63,726 bases of DNA from an uncultured Prevotellaceae bacterium (GTDB taxonomy: Bacteria; Bacteroidota; Bacteroidia; Bacteroidales; Bacteroidaceae). Numbering within the stretch: position 1 is the stretch's first letter; every line of letters begins with the position of its first letter. This document shows, piece by piece, positions 1 to 8,760 of the stretch. The notes below the pieces were generated by a model. It did not search any database, was not told the origin of the DNA, and saw only the letters and a program-made list of their open reading frames with translations. Position numbers and translations under genes: made by a program. Location of the stretch: positions 1 through 63,726 of the forward strand of contig CAMHNI010000014.1 in the NCBI GenBank assembly GCA_946186505.1. The letters run 5' to 3'.

Positions 1-11
1 CATTTCTACCC

Positions 12-41
12 ATAAGTTGAACTCAAATTTTGTCAACTTAT
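12..41. repeat. 9-bp inverted repeat at window edge
   Basis: ATAAGTTGA at 12-20 is the exact reverse complement of TCAACTTAT at 33-41, with a 12-base loop. It sits just where the reading frame of the downstream secreted-protein tail is lost. It could be the end of an insertion element or a simple hairpin; nothing left of it is visible, so the two cannot be separated. Confidence 0.45.
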
Positions 42-320
42 TCAGTACACTACACCTACACAGATGAAGATAATAGTGAAAAAAGAAAGTCCGATGTCGC
101 CATACCGGCTAACAAGGCTTACTACGGTACGCTTTCAGTCGGCAGTTCGCGTGCCATTTTCTTTGAGTTCGACGATGACAGTCAGACGGGCATTGTCCGT
201 GCCGGCTCTGGCAGCCGTGAGGGCAATGGGACTACCTATGACCTGCAAGGTCGTCGTGTAGAGCATGTGAACCGTCCGGGTGTGTATATCAGGAACGGTC
301 GTAAAATCATGGTGAAATGA
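21..320 (+). pseudogene. C-terminal remnant of a secreted protein with sorting tail
   Basis: The frame is open from 21 to the TGA at 318-320 and translates to a piece rich in Ser, Asp and Glu that ends in a tail reading YDLQGRRV, PGVYIRNGRKIMVK. Tails of this kind (YDLxGR, G-Y-I, NGKK, VK at the very end) are common on Prevotella-group exported proteins and resemble type IX secretion sorting domains. There is an in-frame TGA at 18-20 and no credible ATG start or ribosome site; only a TTG at 30 opens the frame. The other two frames are also closed near the window edge. I infer that the gene body has been cut off by an insertion or frameshift right at the inverted repeat. It could instead be a short gene starting at TTG, which is less likely because a signal peptide is missing. 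Confidence 0.5.
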
Positions 321-327
321 ATAGTAA

Positions 328-333
328 AGGAGG
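328..333 (+). promoter_or_regulatory. Shine-Dalgarno site (AGGAGG)
   Basis: AGGAGG stands six bases before the ATG at 340. A full anti-Shine-Dalgarno match is rare in this window, where most genes show none, so translation of the small peptide gene may be unusually strong or the gene may have an outside origin. Confidence 0.6.
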
Positions 334-339
334 ATATCA

Positions 340-540
340 ATGGATAAAATGAACAAGAAAAAATATGAACAGCCCGTCAGCCGTTTGCTGCCGATGGAGC
401 TACGCCTGATGGATGAAATCTCAGTGAACAATGCCAAGAACACTGACTCATCCGATAAACATGGCTATATTTTCTCAAACGATGATGTATTCTCCCGGGA
501 GTCTGGTGACTACTGGGAGAACGAAGAGGGCGATGAGTAG
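340..540 (+). CDS. Small acidic hypothetical protein
   Basis: This 66-residue protein begins MDKMNKKKYEQPVSRLL and is strongly acidic at its end (SGDYWENEEGDE). It has no signal peptide, membrane segment or catalytic motif. The opening of basic residues followed by YEQPxxxxLPM and a ...DEISVNN stretch is reminiscent of the short proteins of Prevotella and Bacteroides that start KK-x-Y-x-x-P and often lie next to secreted-protein or peptide-export genes; their role is not established. The start is fixed by a full Shine-Dalgarno site six bases upstream. The gene follows the remnant at 21-320 by 19 bases in the same direction, so the two were probably once co-transcribed. A strong hairpin follows at 557-591. 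Function unknown. Confidence 0.6.
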   Translation: MDKMNKKKYEQPVSRLLPMELRLMDEISVNNAKNTDSSDKHGYIFSNDDVFSRESGDYWENEEGDE

Positions 541-556
541 TCATACCACCAAAACA

Positions 557-591
557 ATGCCGCGATATTCTCTGGTGGAATATCGCGGCAT
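557..591. terminator. 14-bp perfect hairpin between convergent genes
   Basis: ATGCCGCGATATTC (557-570) pairs perfectly with GAATATCGCGGCAT (578-591) around a 7-base loop. It lies between the plus-strand peptide gene and the minus-strand nucleotidyltransferase gene, where a shared terminator is expected. No long T-run follows on the plus strand; on the minus strand TTGTTTTGG follows. A bidirectional terminator is the simplest reading. Confidence 0.5.
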
Positions 592-621
592 GGGTGGATA
601 CGATGAGTATAAGGGACGTGC

Positions 622-1539
622 TTAGAACAGTTTGTTGGGATAGACGCCTTCGTCCACGAGCTTCTGAATGCGCTCGACGGTGGCCTGACGGTCGGCGGCG
701 TAGGTGACACCGAACCACTTCGACGTGGTGTCGAGCACTTCGCAGGTGGCGGTACCCTCGGTGATGAGCTTGTTGACCATCAGCGGGATGAAGAACTCGG
801 CCTTCAGGTTCTCTATGTTCTTCGGGTCGCTGAGGAACTCCTTGAAGTAAGCCTCCGAGTAGTCGAAGTAGTCGGGTGTGAAGCCCCACATGTTCATCGA
901 CACGGGTACGTTCTCCTCTAAGGGGAACCACTCGTCGCCGTCCTTGTAGCAGATAGCACCAGCCTTGTCGGCTATGCGCATGATTTCGGTGCGTTCGACG
1001 ACGTCGGTCAGGTGGCGTTTGTCGTTGTAGGCGCAGACACCGCGGGCCACGGAACCGTTCTCGGAGAGCGTGTTGCAGCAGCGGAAGCCTACCATCGCGT
1101 AGGTGTTCTTGGAACCTTCGGGCAGCGAGCTCAGGAACTTGCCTATCTGCATGAAAGCGTCGCGGCCGTAGAAGTCATCGCAGTTTATGACGCAGAACGG
1201 CTCCTTGATGACGTCCTTGCCCATGAGCACGGCGTGGTTCGTTCCCCATGGTTTTACCCGGCCTTCGGGAACAGAAAAGCCTTCGGGCAGTGAGTCGAGA
1301 GCCTGGAAGCAGAGTTCACAGGGCACCTGTCCCTGATATTTCGAAAGAATCTGTGTGCGGAACTGCTCCTCGAAATCCTTGCGGATAACCCATACGATTT
1401 TGCCGAAGCCGGCCTGGATGGCGTCATAGATAGAGTAGTCCATGATGGTCTCGCCGTTGGGGCCAAGTCCGTCTAACTGTTTCAGTCCGCCGTAGCGGCT
1501 GCCCATACCGGCAGCGAGTAAGAAAAGAGTTGGTTTCAT
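622..1539 (-). CDS. Sugar-phosphate nucleotidyltransferase-like protein
   Basis: The 305-residue protein opens with the signature of NTP-dependent sugar nucleotidyltransferases, LLAAGMGSRYGGLKQ (about residues 7-21), which forms the phosphate-binding loop, and has a second conserved Asp pair at NCDD (119-122), the usual metal and sugar site. KPWGTNHAVL (96-105) fits the base-recognition region. Family members activate sugar phosphates to NDP-sugars in the cytoplasm; the sugar cannot be read from the sequence, and this Bacteroidota clade also occurs beside choline or aminoglycoside-kinase-type genes, which are not present here. The gene stands alone with its own -7 box at 1576-1583. The start gives a full-length N-terminal loop. 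Family assignment is firm, substrate unknown. Confidence 0.85.
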   Translation of the reverse strand: MKPTLFLLAAGMGSRYGGLKQLDGLGPNGETIMDYSIYDAIQAGFGKIVWVIRKDFEEQFRTQILSKYQGQVPCELCFQALDSLPEGFSVPEGRVKPWGTNHAVLMGKDVIKEPFCVINCDDFYGRDAFMQIGKFLSSLPEGSKNTYAMVGFRCCNTLSENGSVARGVCAYNDKRHLTDVVERTEIMRIADKAGAICYKDGDEWFPLEENVPVSMNMWGFTPDYFDYSEAYFKEFLSDPKNIENLKAEFFIPLMVNKLITEGTATCEVLDTTSKWFGVTYAADRQATVERIQKLVDEGVYPNKLF

Positions 1540-1575
1540 AATGCTCTGATTTTGTTTCTAAGAGTTAACTGTCTG

Positions 1576-1583
1576 CAAAATTA
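1576..1583 (-). promoter_or_regulatory. -7 box TAATTTTG, nucleotidyltransferase gene
   Basis: The minus strand reads TAATTTTG about 37 bases before the ATG of the nucleotidyltransferase gene, matching the Bacteroidota TAnnTTTG element. No clear -33 TTTG lies at the usual distance. Confidence 0.5.
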
Positions 1584-1636
1584 CTATTTTTTTGTGAGTT
1601 CCGGTCGTTTGTGTAGTTAAAAGGAGTTAAACGGTG

Positions 1637-4105
1637 TCAGAACGGGTATCCGATGGCGAAGTGGATGGCCTGGCCGTCTCGGAAGTGGTCCCAATTGAAG
1701 AGGTAGCGTGAACGTGAGGTGGTGTAGGGTACGTGCAGGGCCAGTCCCCAGTCGATGCGGACGACGAGGAAACCGAGGTCGTAGCGCAGACCGACACCTG
1801 TTCCGAGAGCCAGCTGGTCGGCTAATTTCGCCATTTGCAGCTTTGTTCCTTTCAGCCATTGGTTTATTTCGTTTGCCATTTTCGGGTCGTCGTCCGAGTC
1901 GTCGAAGTCTGAATCCTCAAAGTGCATGTCTTCCCAGTTCCACACGTTGCCCATGTCAAGGAACAAGGCTCCGCCGAGGTTACCGAACAGGCGGGTACGG
2001 TACTCTAAGTTACCCACCAGCTTCAGGTCACCGTTTTGCAGGACGTAGGCAAATTGTTTGTTGCCGGGGACACCGGCGAAGGAGCCGGGGCCGATGCCGC
2101 GTACGGTGAAGGCGCGGATGCTGTTGGCACCGCCGACGTAGAAACGTTCGCTGAAGGGCGTGTCGTCGTGGCCTGAGTTGCCGAAGCTGTGTATGGCTCC
2201 GGCATTGAGGTGGCCTACGAGCGAACTGTGTGATGAGAGCGTCCACGTCTTCACGAAGTCGGTCTCCACGCGCACGAACTGGGCGTAGGGATTCTTGAAG
2301 AAGGTCTTGTTCTTCTGGTTCCACTGGTGACCTTGGATGAGTACGTCGAAGAGCGCCATACCGTTGCCCGACTCCTCGACGGTGGTCTCCCAGCGTATGG
2401 GGTGGCGCCGCGTTGTAGGGCTGGTGTAGAGGTAGGAATAGCGCATCTTGGGTATGAAGTAGTCGTCCATTGTCGCAGCTATATAGGGGTTGGAGATGAG
2501 GATGCTGTCGAACGTGTCGGTAGAGCTGTTCATATATTGGTACGTCAGTGTCAGCGGCGAGAACTCATGGCTACTCTGTGGTGACGACTGCCATCGGTAG
2601 GTCCATTCGCCGCTGGCGATGTGCATCTTGTAATAGCCGGGCCGGCGGATGATGTCGGTCGATACCTTGGCCAGCGTGGTGGGTGTCGAGATGAAGTGTC
2701 GCGGACGGCGTGGTCGTCCGTCGCTGCCCCGTCGCACGCGGTCGCTGTTGTAGAACGGTGCGATGATGCGTGGGAACTCGATGGAGGTGTCGAAGCCGTA
2801 CTGGTAGCTGTTCATGCTCTCGTTGCCGCTCTTCTGCCACTCGTAGGAGCCGTGCAGGTTGAGGTCCAGCTTCTCGGCACCGTGGAACACGTTGCGGCGG
2901 GTGAAGCCCACCTTGCTCTCTGGGCCATAGCGGCCGATGGTACGTCCGTTGAGAGTTGTCTCGAAGTAGAAGTCGTAAGGTTTGTCGAAGGTGCAGGTCA
3001 TCCGCAGGTCGAGCGTATCTAAATCGTTTACCCGTCTATCCGTCAGATTGTCTAATCGTCTATCCGTCAAAGAGTCTATCCGTCTTGGCGTGAGCTGTAA
3101 ATCGACGGAGGAGAAGACGCCGGTAGCGTTGATCTTGGCCACAGTCTCCAAGTATTTCTCATGGCTGTAGAGCTGGTGGGGGCGCAGGCGCATGTTCTTC
3201 AGGACGACGCGTGGGCGTATGGGTGGCTTCTTGCCGTTGAAGAGGATGTGTAGGCTGCGGCGGTGAATCGAGTCGGTCATCTGTTCGCGCATGGTGCGGC
3301 GGAACAGGATGTCGGTGTTGCCGATATACCACTGGCGCATGGCCTCGGTGGGCAGGCCGTCGGCCAGCTGCAGGCGCAGCTGAATGCGGTTGGGCGTGTC
3401 GAGGGTGTCGGCCAGGTAGTTGACGTAGTTGGGGCTATAGTAGTAGTAGCCGTTGTTGCGCAGGAGGGTACCGATGCGGCTGCGCTCGCTCTCCAAGCTG
3501 GTGACGCTGAAGGGTGCGCCGGGCTGGATGCTGGCTTCGGCGGCGGTGCTGTCGATGAGGTGGCGGGGTATGTCGGGGAAGCCGACGTACGCGATGCTGT
3601 CATAGGTGAAGAGCGAGTCGAGGTGTACGTGGTAGGCTATCTTGCCTTTCTTGGGGTTCTTGTGCGTCACAGGCTCGTAGGTGACGCTGGCGCGCAGGAA
3701 ACCGTTGTTCTTCAGCACCGACTGGGCCACGGAGGCGCGCAGGGTGGGGTTGACGGTGCTCATCAGCACGGGCGGCCGTCCGAACGACTTGGCCATCCAC
3801 TGGGCAAACTTCGACTCCTTGCCGTTGTACTTGTTGAAGACCCACAGGCGCCATGAGAAAGGTACGCGATAGTAGCTGCTGCCGAAGAGGGCACCGTTGG
3901 GCGCGGTGGCCAGTGCCGCTTCCACCTCGGCCTTGGTGTCATCGAGATGGTGGTTATAGTTTTGGCTTTGGTTTTGGTTTTCGTCGTAGGTGATTTTTGC
4001 CAGGCCGACGAACAGTTGGTCATCGTCGGGCACGTCTTTGGTGGAGATGCAGGAGGCCAAACAACAACATAGACAACAGAGACAACATATTCTGAACTTC
4101 TTCAT
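1637..4105 (-). CDS. tamA: TamA/BamA-like outer-membrane surface-antigen protein
   Basis: An 822-residue lipoprotein-type outer-membrane protein. Residues 1-19 form a signal peptide packed with cysteines that ends in the lipobox LASC, so the mature protein likely starts at lipidated Cys19. The middle holds POTRA-like regions (for example around RLQLADGLPTEAMRQWYIGNTDI), and the C-terminal half is a beta-barrel ending HFAIGYPF with the terminal Phe typical of Omp85 proteins; GGANSIRAFTVRGIGPGSF matches the conserved barrel-lumen loop with the VRGF/IRG-type motif. The role inferred from family and context is insertion or transport at the outer membrane with TamB, whose gene overlaps this one by four bases (ATGA). 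A segment around residues 345-370 contains repeated SLTDRR/NLTDRR phrases encoded by a short DNA repeat, apparently an in-frame expansion. The Cys-rich signal peptide is likewise encoded by a TGTTG-like repeat. Confidence 0.85.
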   Translation of the reverse strand: MKKFRICCLCCLCCCLASCISTKDVPDDDQLFVGLAKITYDENQNQSQNYNHHLDDTKAEVEAALATAPNGALFGSSYYRVPFSWRLWVFNKYNGKESKFAQWMAKSFGRPPVLMSTVNPTLRASVAQSVLKNNGFLRASVTYEPVTHKNPKKGKIAYHVHLDSLFTYDSIAYVGFPDIPRHLIDSTAAEASIQPGAPFSVTSLESERSRIGTLLRNNGYYYYSPNYVNYLADTLDTPNRIQLRLQLADGLPTEAMRQWYIGNTDILFRRTMREQMTDSIHRRSLHILFNGKKPPIRPRVVLKNMRLRPHQLYSHEKYLETVAKINATGVFSSVDLQLTPRRIDSLTDRRLDNLTDRRVNDLDTLDLRMTCTFDKPYDFYFETTLNGRTIGRYGPESKVGFTRRNVFHGAEKLDLNLHGSYEWQKSGNESMNSYQYGFDTSIEFPRIIAPFYNSDRVRRGSDGRPRRPRHFISTPTTLAKVSTDIIRRPGYYKMHIASGEWTYRWQSSPQSSHEFSPLTLTYQYMNSSTDTFDSILISNPYIAATMDDYFIPKMRYSYLYTSPTTRRHPIRWETTVEESGNGMALFDVLIQGHQWNQKNKTFFKNPYAQFVRVETDFVKTWTLSSHSSLVGHLNAGAIHSFGNSGHDDTPFSERFYVGGANSIRAFTVRGIGPGSFAGVPGNKQFAYVLQNGDLKLVGNLEYRTRLFGNLGGALFLDMGNVWNWEDMHFEDSDFDDSDDDPKMANEINQWLKGTKLQMAKLADQLALGTGVGLRYDLGFLVVRIDWGLALHVPYTTSRSRYLFNWDHFRDGQAIHFAIGYPF

Positions 4106-7100
4106 GGGCGCTTGGTGTTTAGGGTGTCAGTGCGGAGACTGTCACGTCGTTCCGTCAGCGGGCGCATCATCATCGGCTGTGTTGGGGTGTCGTTGCCGAA
4201 CATCTTAAATATATCCCACAGCGAGTCCATCTTCTTGCGCCAGACGTAGCCGACGCCGTAGAGACCGGTGTAGCCTTCGAGCCAGTCATAGACGTTCTGC
4301 TGGTAGAACACCTTGAGGTTCTTCTGTGCACTCTGGTCGAGACGGTACTCCATCGTTACGTTGTCGAAGAACGACTGCTGCTGTCCCGGCACGTCGGTGG
4401 CTCCCGACGACACCTTGCCGCCGAGCTGTATCTTCAGGCGGTTGTCAAAGAGTCGCTTCGAAAACTTGAACGAGTAGTCAGTGTGCATCTGTCCTGAGGC
4501 ATCGGTGCTGTTGTCGAGGCCTACGCTGAGGTCGAGCGTCTTCAGGGCCGATCCGGTGATGTTGTTGATTTCGCTCTGCAGGAACGAGCTGAGTGCCGAG
4601 TTCATGGAGAATCCGCTGGTGTTGCCGTCGGCCAGGTACATGCCCGTTGTGAGCATCGTGACGGCCAGCTTGCCGCGCTCCTCTTGCGACATGGCCTGCA
4701 GTTCACTGTTGACGGCGTTGTCCTCAGGGGCGGAGATGATGAACTGCAGACCCATATCGTTGAGCGTCTTGGTGATGACCACGCCGCAGTCGAAGGCCAC
4801 GGAGCGGCTCTGACCGCTGGCGTTGCCCACCGCCGCCTTGACGCGCTCGGTGGCGGTGATGTTGAGTCGCGGGTTCATCGGGTCGCCGGTGAACTCGACG
4901 TAGCTGCCGTCTTGTATAGTAAAGGTCTTCAGCGGGATAACGGGCATGGAGTACTTCATCTCGCCTGCCGACAGCGTGTAGCGTCCTGTGAGCGTCAGTC
5001 CGTCAGCACCGCCGTAGCGCATGCGCAGGTCACCGCCGCCCATGAGGTCGATGTAGTTGGTCTGCTCGACGTTGAGGTCGCAGAGGATGTGTGCGCCCTG
5101 CGACACGTTGATGTTCAGGTCCATGTCGAGGCCCGACGGGGTGGGACGGCTGACGGCGACGGTCTGGGTGGTGTCGCTGAAGTCGGTGAACTTCACCAGT
5201 TCGTCGAGGCGGTTGTCGGTCGATAGCGGTGAGTCGAGCAGCATGTAGGTCATGTCGGTGGAGGGGAGCACGTCTAAGCGACCGCGCATGTGGAGTGCCT
5301 CAATCGGCCCTTGCAGGCGGGCGAAGAAATTGACGAAGGCTTTGCCGAAGGCCAGCGACTTGGGTGTCTGCTTGGCGTTGATGAGCTGCAGGTTGCGTGC
5401 CCTCATGCGCATGTCCATCGTGACACGGTCGAGGTTGGAGAAGTCGATGTCGCCCTGCATGTTCAGCGGCTCGTCGTTATAGGCGTAGAGTCCGAAGTTC
5501 TCCAGAAGCAGGTGGGAGCCGACGATGCGCACGGGGTCGTTGTCGAAGCGCATGCGCACACCGTAGGGCTGGCTGACGAGGTAGGCGGAGTCGAGATAGA
5601 CCTCGCCGTTGACGACGGGACGGTCGGTGGTGCCCTTGATGGTCAGCTCGCCCTCGCCGTAGCCCTCGAGACCTATCAGTTGGTCTGGGACGAAGCCGTT
5701 GGCTATCGACAGCGGGAAGCGTGTCATCGTGAACGTGGCGTCAACCTTGCCAGTGGGTTGCGTCTTGGTCCCAGCATAGTAAGACCCACGGAGGAGGCCA
5801 AACTCCTCGTCGTCGAGCATCAGACGGGCCTCTATGGCGTGGCCCTCGTCCTCGCGCTGCATATAGACCAACTCCGTTGAGAGGTTGCCGATGTGCGAAC
5901 CTTCGTAAGCCATGTTGCGGACGGCCATGTCGGAGACGACGGAGATTTTCTCCTGCTGGTCCATGACGATGTGGTAGTCGCCGTCAAGATGACCGGAGAT
6001 GCGGGGCAGGTAGGGCGTGACCGAGGTCAGTTCGCCGAGGTCTAACTGGTTGATGCTGACGGTCAGGTCCTGGAGCATCGTGGAGTCCTGGTCCTCCGTG
6101 TATATCTTCACGCCGGTCTTGTCGTCGGCTATCAGGTCGATTTTGGCCTGCAGGCGGTTGTTCTTGTCGATGAGCAGGTAGTTATCCTTGTTCAGGCTGA
6201 ACTCCTTGTAGGCGATGGTGGGGCGGTCGGGCATCAGTTGGATGCGCACACCCTCATCGACCATTGAGGCCGTAGCACCAAGGCGTACGCCCATGCGCCC
6301 CTGGTCGTCGAAGTAGCGCAGTCCGGCTAAAGCACCGTGCTCGTGGACGTGGCCGTCAATCAGGGCGTTGAACACAAACTGCGGGTTCCGTCGGCTGTTG
6401 CGCACCTGTCCCTGATAGGTCAGCCGGTCGCCCTTCTGGGTCAGGTTCAGCCTGACGGTGTCGATGCGTGTCGAGTCGTAGTTCAGAGCGTAGAGGTGCA
6501 TCTGTCCGTTGATGCCTGTCTCTGGCGAGGTGGTAAGGTCGGCAAACAGTTCCTTGAAGTCTATTTCCTTGGTCCGCAGGATGTTGGCAATAGGATTGTT
6601 GCGCCCCGACTCCACGTGCAGCTTCATGGTGGGCAGCAGCCGTTTGATGGCCGGCTGGTCGATGATCTTGTTGTCATACTGCGCCTTGGCGGAGTCGAGT
6701 AGGGTAGTGCACTGCTTCATCAGCCCCTCGTAATAGCTGTCGGCATCGAGCTTCACGATGAAGTCGCCGCTCTGGATGCGGGCCAGCGTGGTGTCGCGGT
6801 TGGTGCGGACGAGCAGTCCGAGGTCCTCGGGGTAGTAGGTCGCCTTATAGTCAGTGATGGAGAGGTTGCTGAGACGGCCTTTCAGTTCGTGGCTTTGTTT
6901 TAGGTCGGACTTGATGGTGACGTTGCCGCTCAGACCGACGGTCAGCGGCTCGTCCATCAGGCGTAGTCTATACAGGTCGGCCTTCTTCAGCTGGGGCGTG
7001 ATGTTGGCCTCTATGCGCTTGGTGCTCAGCAGGGCGTCGAAGCCCACGCTGCCGTCAAACAGCTGGTTGCTGCCCGCAAGGGTGCCTATGGCCCGCCCGT

Positions 7101-8760
7101 CGCGGAGGGTGGCATCGGCCGTGATGTCGCGCAGGTCCCAATGGCCGTACTGCAGCTGCTGTACTTTGGCCTTGATGTCGGCCCGGCTGCGGTTCGACAG
7201 CACGTCGGTGCCCTTGCCGTGGGCCTTGATGGTGGCCGAGAGGAGACCCAACGAGTCCTTGGGTAGGAAGTGGCGCAGATTCAGGTTCTTGACAGTGGCG
7301 TCGATGTCGTAGGTGATAGGTGCAGAAGGCGGGGTGCTGATGTTGCCTTTGGCCTTTACGGTGCCATTGCCTTCACGCAGTGTGGCATCTATGTCGTACC
7401 TGCCGCCATCGGCTTTGAAGTTGCCGCTCATCGTCATACCCTTCGGAATCCTGATGCCAGCGGACTTCGGCAACAGTTCCGAGACGAAACTCAGATCCTG
7501 CGTCTCTGCATTGATGTTCAGTTGTCCGCTCAGTTTGTCAAGGTCTGTGATGTTGTGGGCTACGCCGTCAGCTTTAATGTGCATGGCCGTGGGCAAATTG
7601 ATGTCGAGTCCAGTGAACTCCATACGCTGTAGGTTACCGTTTAGCGACCCTTTGATGCTCAATGGGTGGTTGGGGTATTGGCGAATGAACTGCTGGGGCA
7701 GGTCGCCGGCAAAACGCATCAAGTCTGGCTTGCCAATCTGGGCGTTCAGTCGGGCACGCATCTTGCCGGGGTTCTGGGCGTCGGTCACGTTAAAGTCTGT
7801 GCTTATCTCGGCCTCGATGTCGCTGTCAGCCGTGCGCAGTTTCATGTGGGGCAGTTCAACGTGGGTGAAGGCCGTGTCTAAGCGCACGCCGCCCGTCAGC
7901 TCGCGTATCTCCAGTCCGCTCTTCTCCTTCAGTGCTGTCTCGCGGACATAAAAAGAGGTGCCTTTAGGTCCGTAGTAGATGGAGTCGATGCCAAGTCGGA
8001 TGTCTTTCAAGTCGAGGTGGCTGTAATCCAGTCCTTCAACAGGCGGCTGGCTGTTATCATCGTAGCTGAGTTTTCCGTCGTGCCAGTCGAGGCTCCCCAC
8101 TTGATAGGTGCCTGTGCTGAGGTCGATATCGGCTTCGCGGGCTACGGCCTGTCCCATGTGTGCGTTAATGTGCAAAGTGTCGCCCGGCATGTGGACGGCC
8201 ACGTCCGTACGGCTGATGGTCAGGCTGTCGGCATTGATGCGCCACAGCGTTTCCGATGTCGTCGAGTCAACGGCCGCCGTGTCGCTCAGGGCGATGTCCA
8301 GCTTCGAGTCCGCTATGCGCGCCCCGTTCACCGTCGCCGTCCCCTGGTCCAGGTCGATGCCGTCCGAGCGCAGCCACAGTTCGCCGATGTGGCCCTTCAC
8401 CCGCAGGTCGCTGATGAAGCCGTTGGTGTTCACCTTCGCCTGGTTGACGCCCAGCCCGTTGATGACCACCCGCTTGTCAAGCAGCGGTCGCAGCTGCACG
8501 TCCACCGTCAGATGCCCCACGTCGGCCAGCGTGTCGCCCTCATGGATGACGCGGAAGTCGTCGATGCCTAAGTCCAGCGGCCACTCCAGTCGTACGGTGC
8601 CCACCGTGATGTCCATGCCCGTCTTCTCCGAAGCTACCGCCGCCACCTTGTCCGCCACCCAGTTCTGTATGGGCGGCAGATAGAGCAGCACGGCCAGCAG
8701 CAGGAACAGCAGCAGGGGCGTTAGTGCCGCAACGATCAACCACTTCAGTATCTTCTTCAT
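4102..8760 (-). CDS. tamB: TamB-like translocation and assembly module protein
   Basis: This 1552-residue protein starts with a single N-terminal membrane helix (residues about 8-30, LIVAALTPLLLFLLLAVLLYLPP) and continues as a very long beta-rich periplasmic body, ending in a DUF490/TamB domain (TLTGRYTLSAGEMKYSMPVIPLKTFTIQDGSYVEFTGDPMNPRLNITATERV, then QFIISAPEDNAVNSELQAMSQEERGKLAVTMLTTGMYL). AsmA-like features follow the anchor (WVADKVAAVASEKTGMDITVGTVRLEWPLDLGIDDF). TamB-type proteins bridge inner and outer membranes, working with an Omp85 partner and, in AsmA-like relatives, carrying phospholipid. The partner gene follows with a four-base overlap, and the AraC-type regulator gene precedes with a four-base overlap, so all three are translated from one transcript. 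Length is at the upper end for the family, as usual in Bacteroidota. Confidence 0.9.
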   Translation of the reverse strand: MKKILKWLIVAALTPLLLFLLLAVLLYLPPIQNWVADKVAAVASEKTGMDITVGTVRLEWPLDLGIDDFRVIHEGDTLADVGHLTVDVQLRPLLDKRVVINGLGVNQAKVNTNGFISDLRVKGHIGELWLRSDGIDLDQGTATVNGARIADSKLDIALSDTAAVDSTTSETLWRINADSLTISRTDVAVHMPGDTLHINAHMGQAVAREADIDLSTGTYQVGSLDWHDGKLSYDDNSQPPVEGLDYSHLDLKDIRLGIDSIYYGPKGTSFYVRETALKEKSGLEIRELTGGVRLDTAFTHVELPHMKLRTADSDIEAEISTDFNVTDAQNPGKMRARLNAQIGKPDLMRFAGDLPQQFIRQYPNHPLSIKGSLNGNLQRMEFTGLDINLPTAMHIKADGVAHNITDLDKLSGQLNINAETQDLSFVSELLPKSAGIRIPKGMTMSGNFKADGGRYDIDATLREGNGTVKAKGNISTPPSAPITYDIDATVKNLNLRHFLPKDSLGLLSATIKAHGKGTDVLSNRSRADIKAKVQQLQYGHWDLRDITADATLRDGRAIGTLAGSNQLFDGSVGFDALLSTKRIEANITPQLKKADLYRLRLMDEPLTVGLSGNVTIKSDLKQSHELKGRLSNLSITDYKATYYPEDLGLLVRTNRDTTLARIQSGDFIVKLDADSYYEGLMKQCTTLLDSAKAQYDNKIIDQPAIKRLLPTMKLHVESGRNNPIANILRTKEIDFKELFADLTTSPETGINGQMHLYALNYDSTRIDTVRLNLTQKGDRLTYQGQVRNSRRNPQFVFNALIDGHVHEHGALAGLRYFDDQGRMGVRLGATASMVDEGVRIQLMPDRPTIAYKEFSLNKDNYLLIDKNNRLQAKIDLIADDKTGVKIYTEDQDSTMLQDLTVSINQLDLGELTSVTPYLPRISGHLDGDYHIVMDQQEKISVVSDMAVRNMAYEGSHIGNLSTELVYMQREDEGHAIEARLMLDDEEFGLLRGSYYAGTKTQPTGKVDATFTMTRFPLSIANGFVPDQLIGLEGYGEGELTIKGTTDRPVVNGEVYLDSAYLVSQPYGVRMRFDNDPVRIVGSHLLLENFGLYAYNDEPLNMQGDIDFSNLDRVTMDMRMRARNLQLINAKQTPKSLAFGKAFVNFFARLQGPIEALHMRGRLDVLPSTDMTYMLLDSPLSTDNRLDELVKFTDFSDTTQTVAVSRPTPSGLDMDLNINVSQGAHILCDLNVEQTNYIDLMGGGDLRMRYGGADGLTLTGRYTLSAGEMKYSMPVIPLKTFTIQDGSYVEFTGDPMNPRLNITATERVKAAVGNASGQSRSVAFDCGVVITKTLNDMGLQFIISAPEDNAVNSELQAMSQEERGKLAVTMLTTGMYLADGNTSGFSMNSALSSFLQSEINNITGSALKTLDLSVGLDNSTDASGQMHTDYSFKFSKRLFDNRLKIQLGGKVSSGATDVPGQQQSFFDNVTMEYRLDQSAQKNLKVFYQQNVYDWLEGYTGLYGVGYVWRKKMDSLWDIFKMFGNDTPTQPMMMRPLTERRDSLRTDTLNTKRP

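Noticed and set aside
3263..3856. Long plus-strand frame opposite tamA
   Set aside because: It is Val/Gly/Asp-rich with no recognised motif, the usual mirror of a GC-rich coding strand.
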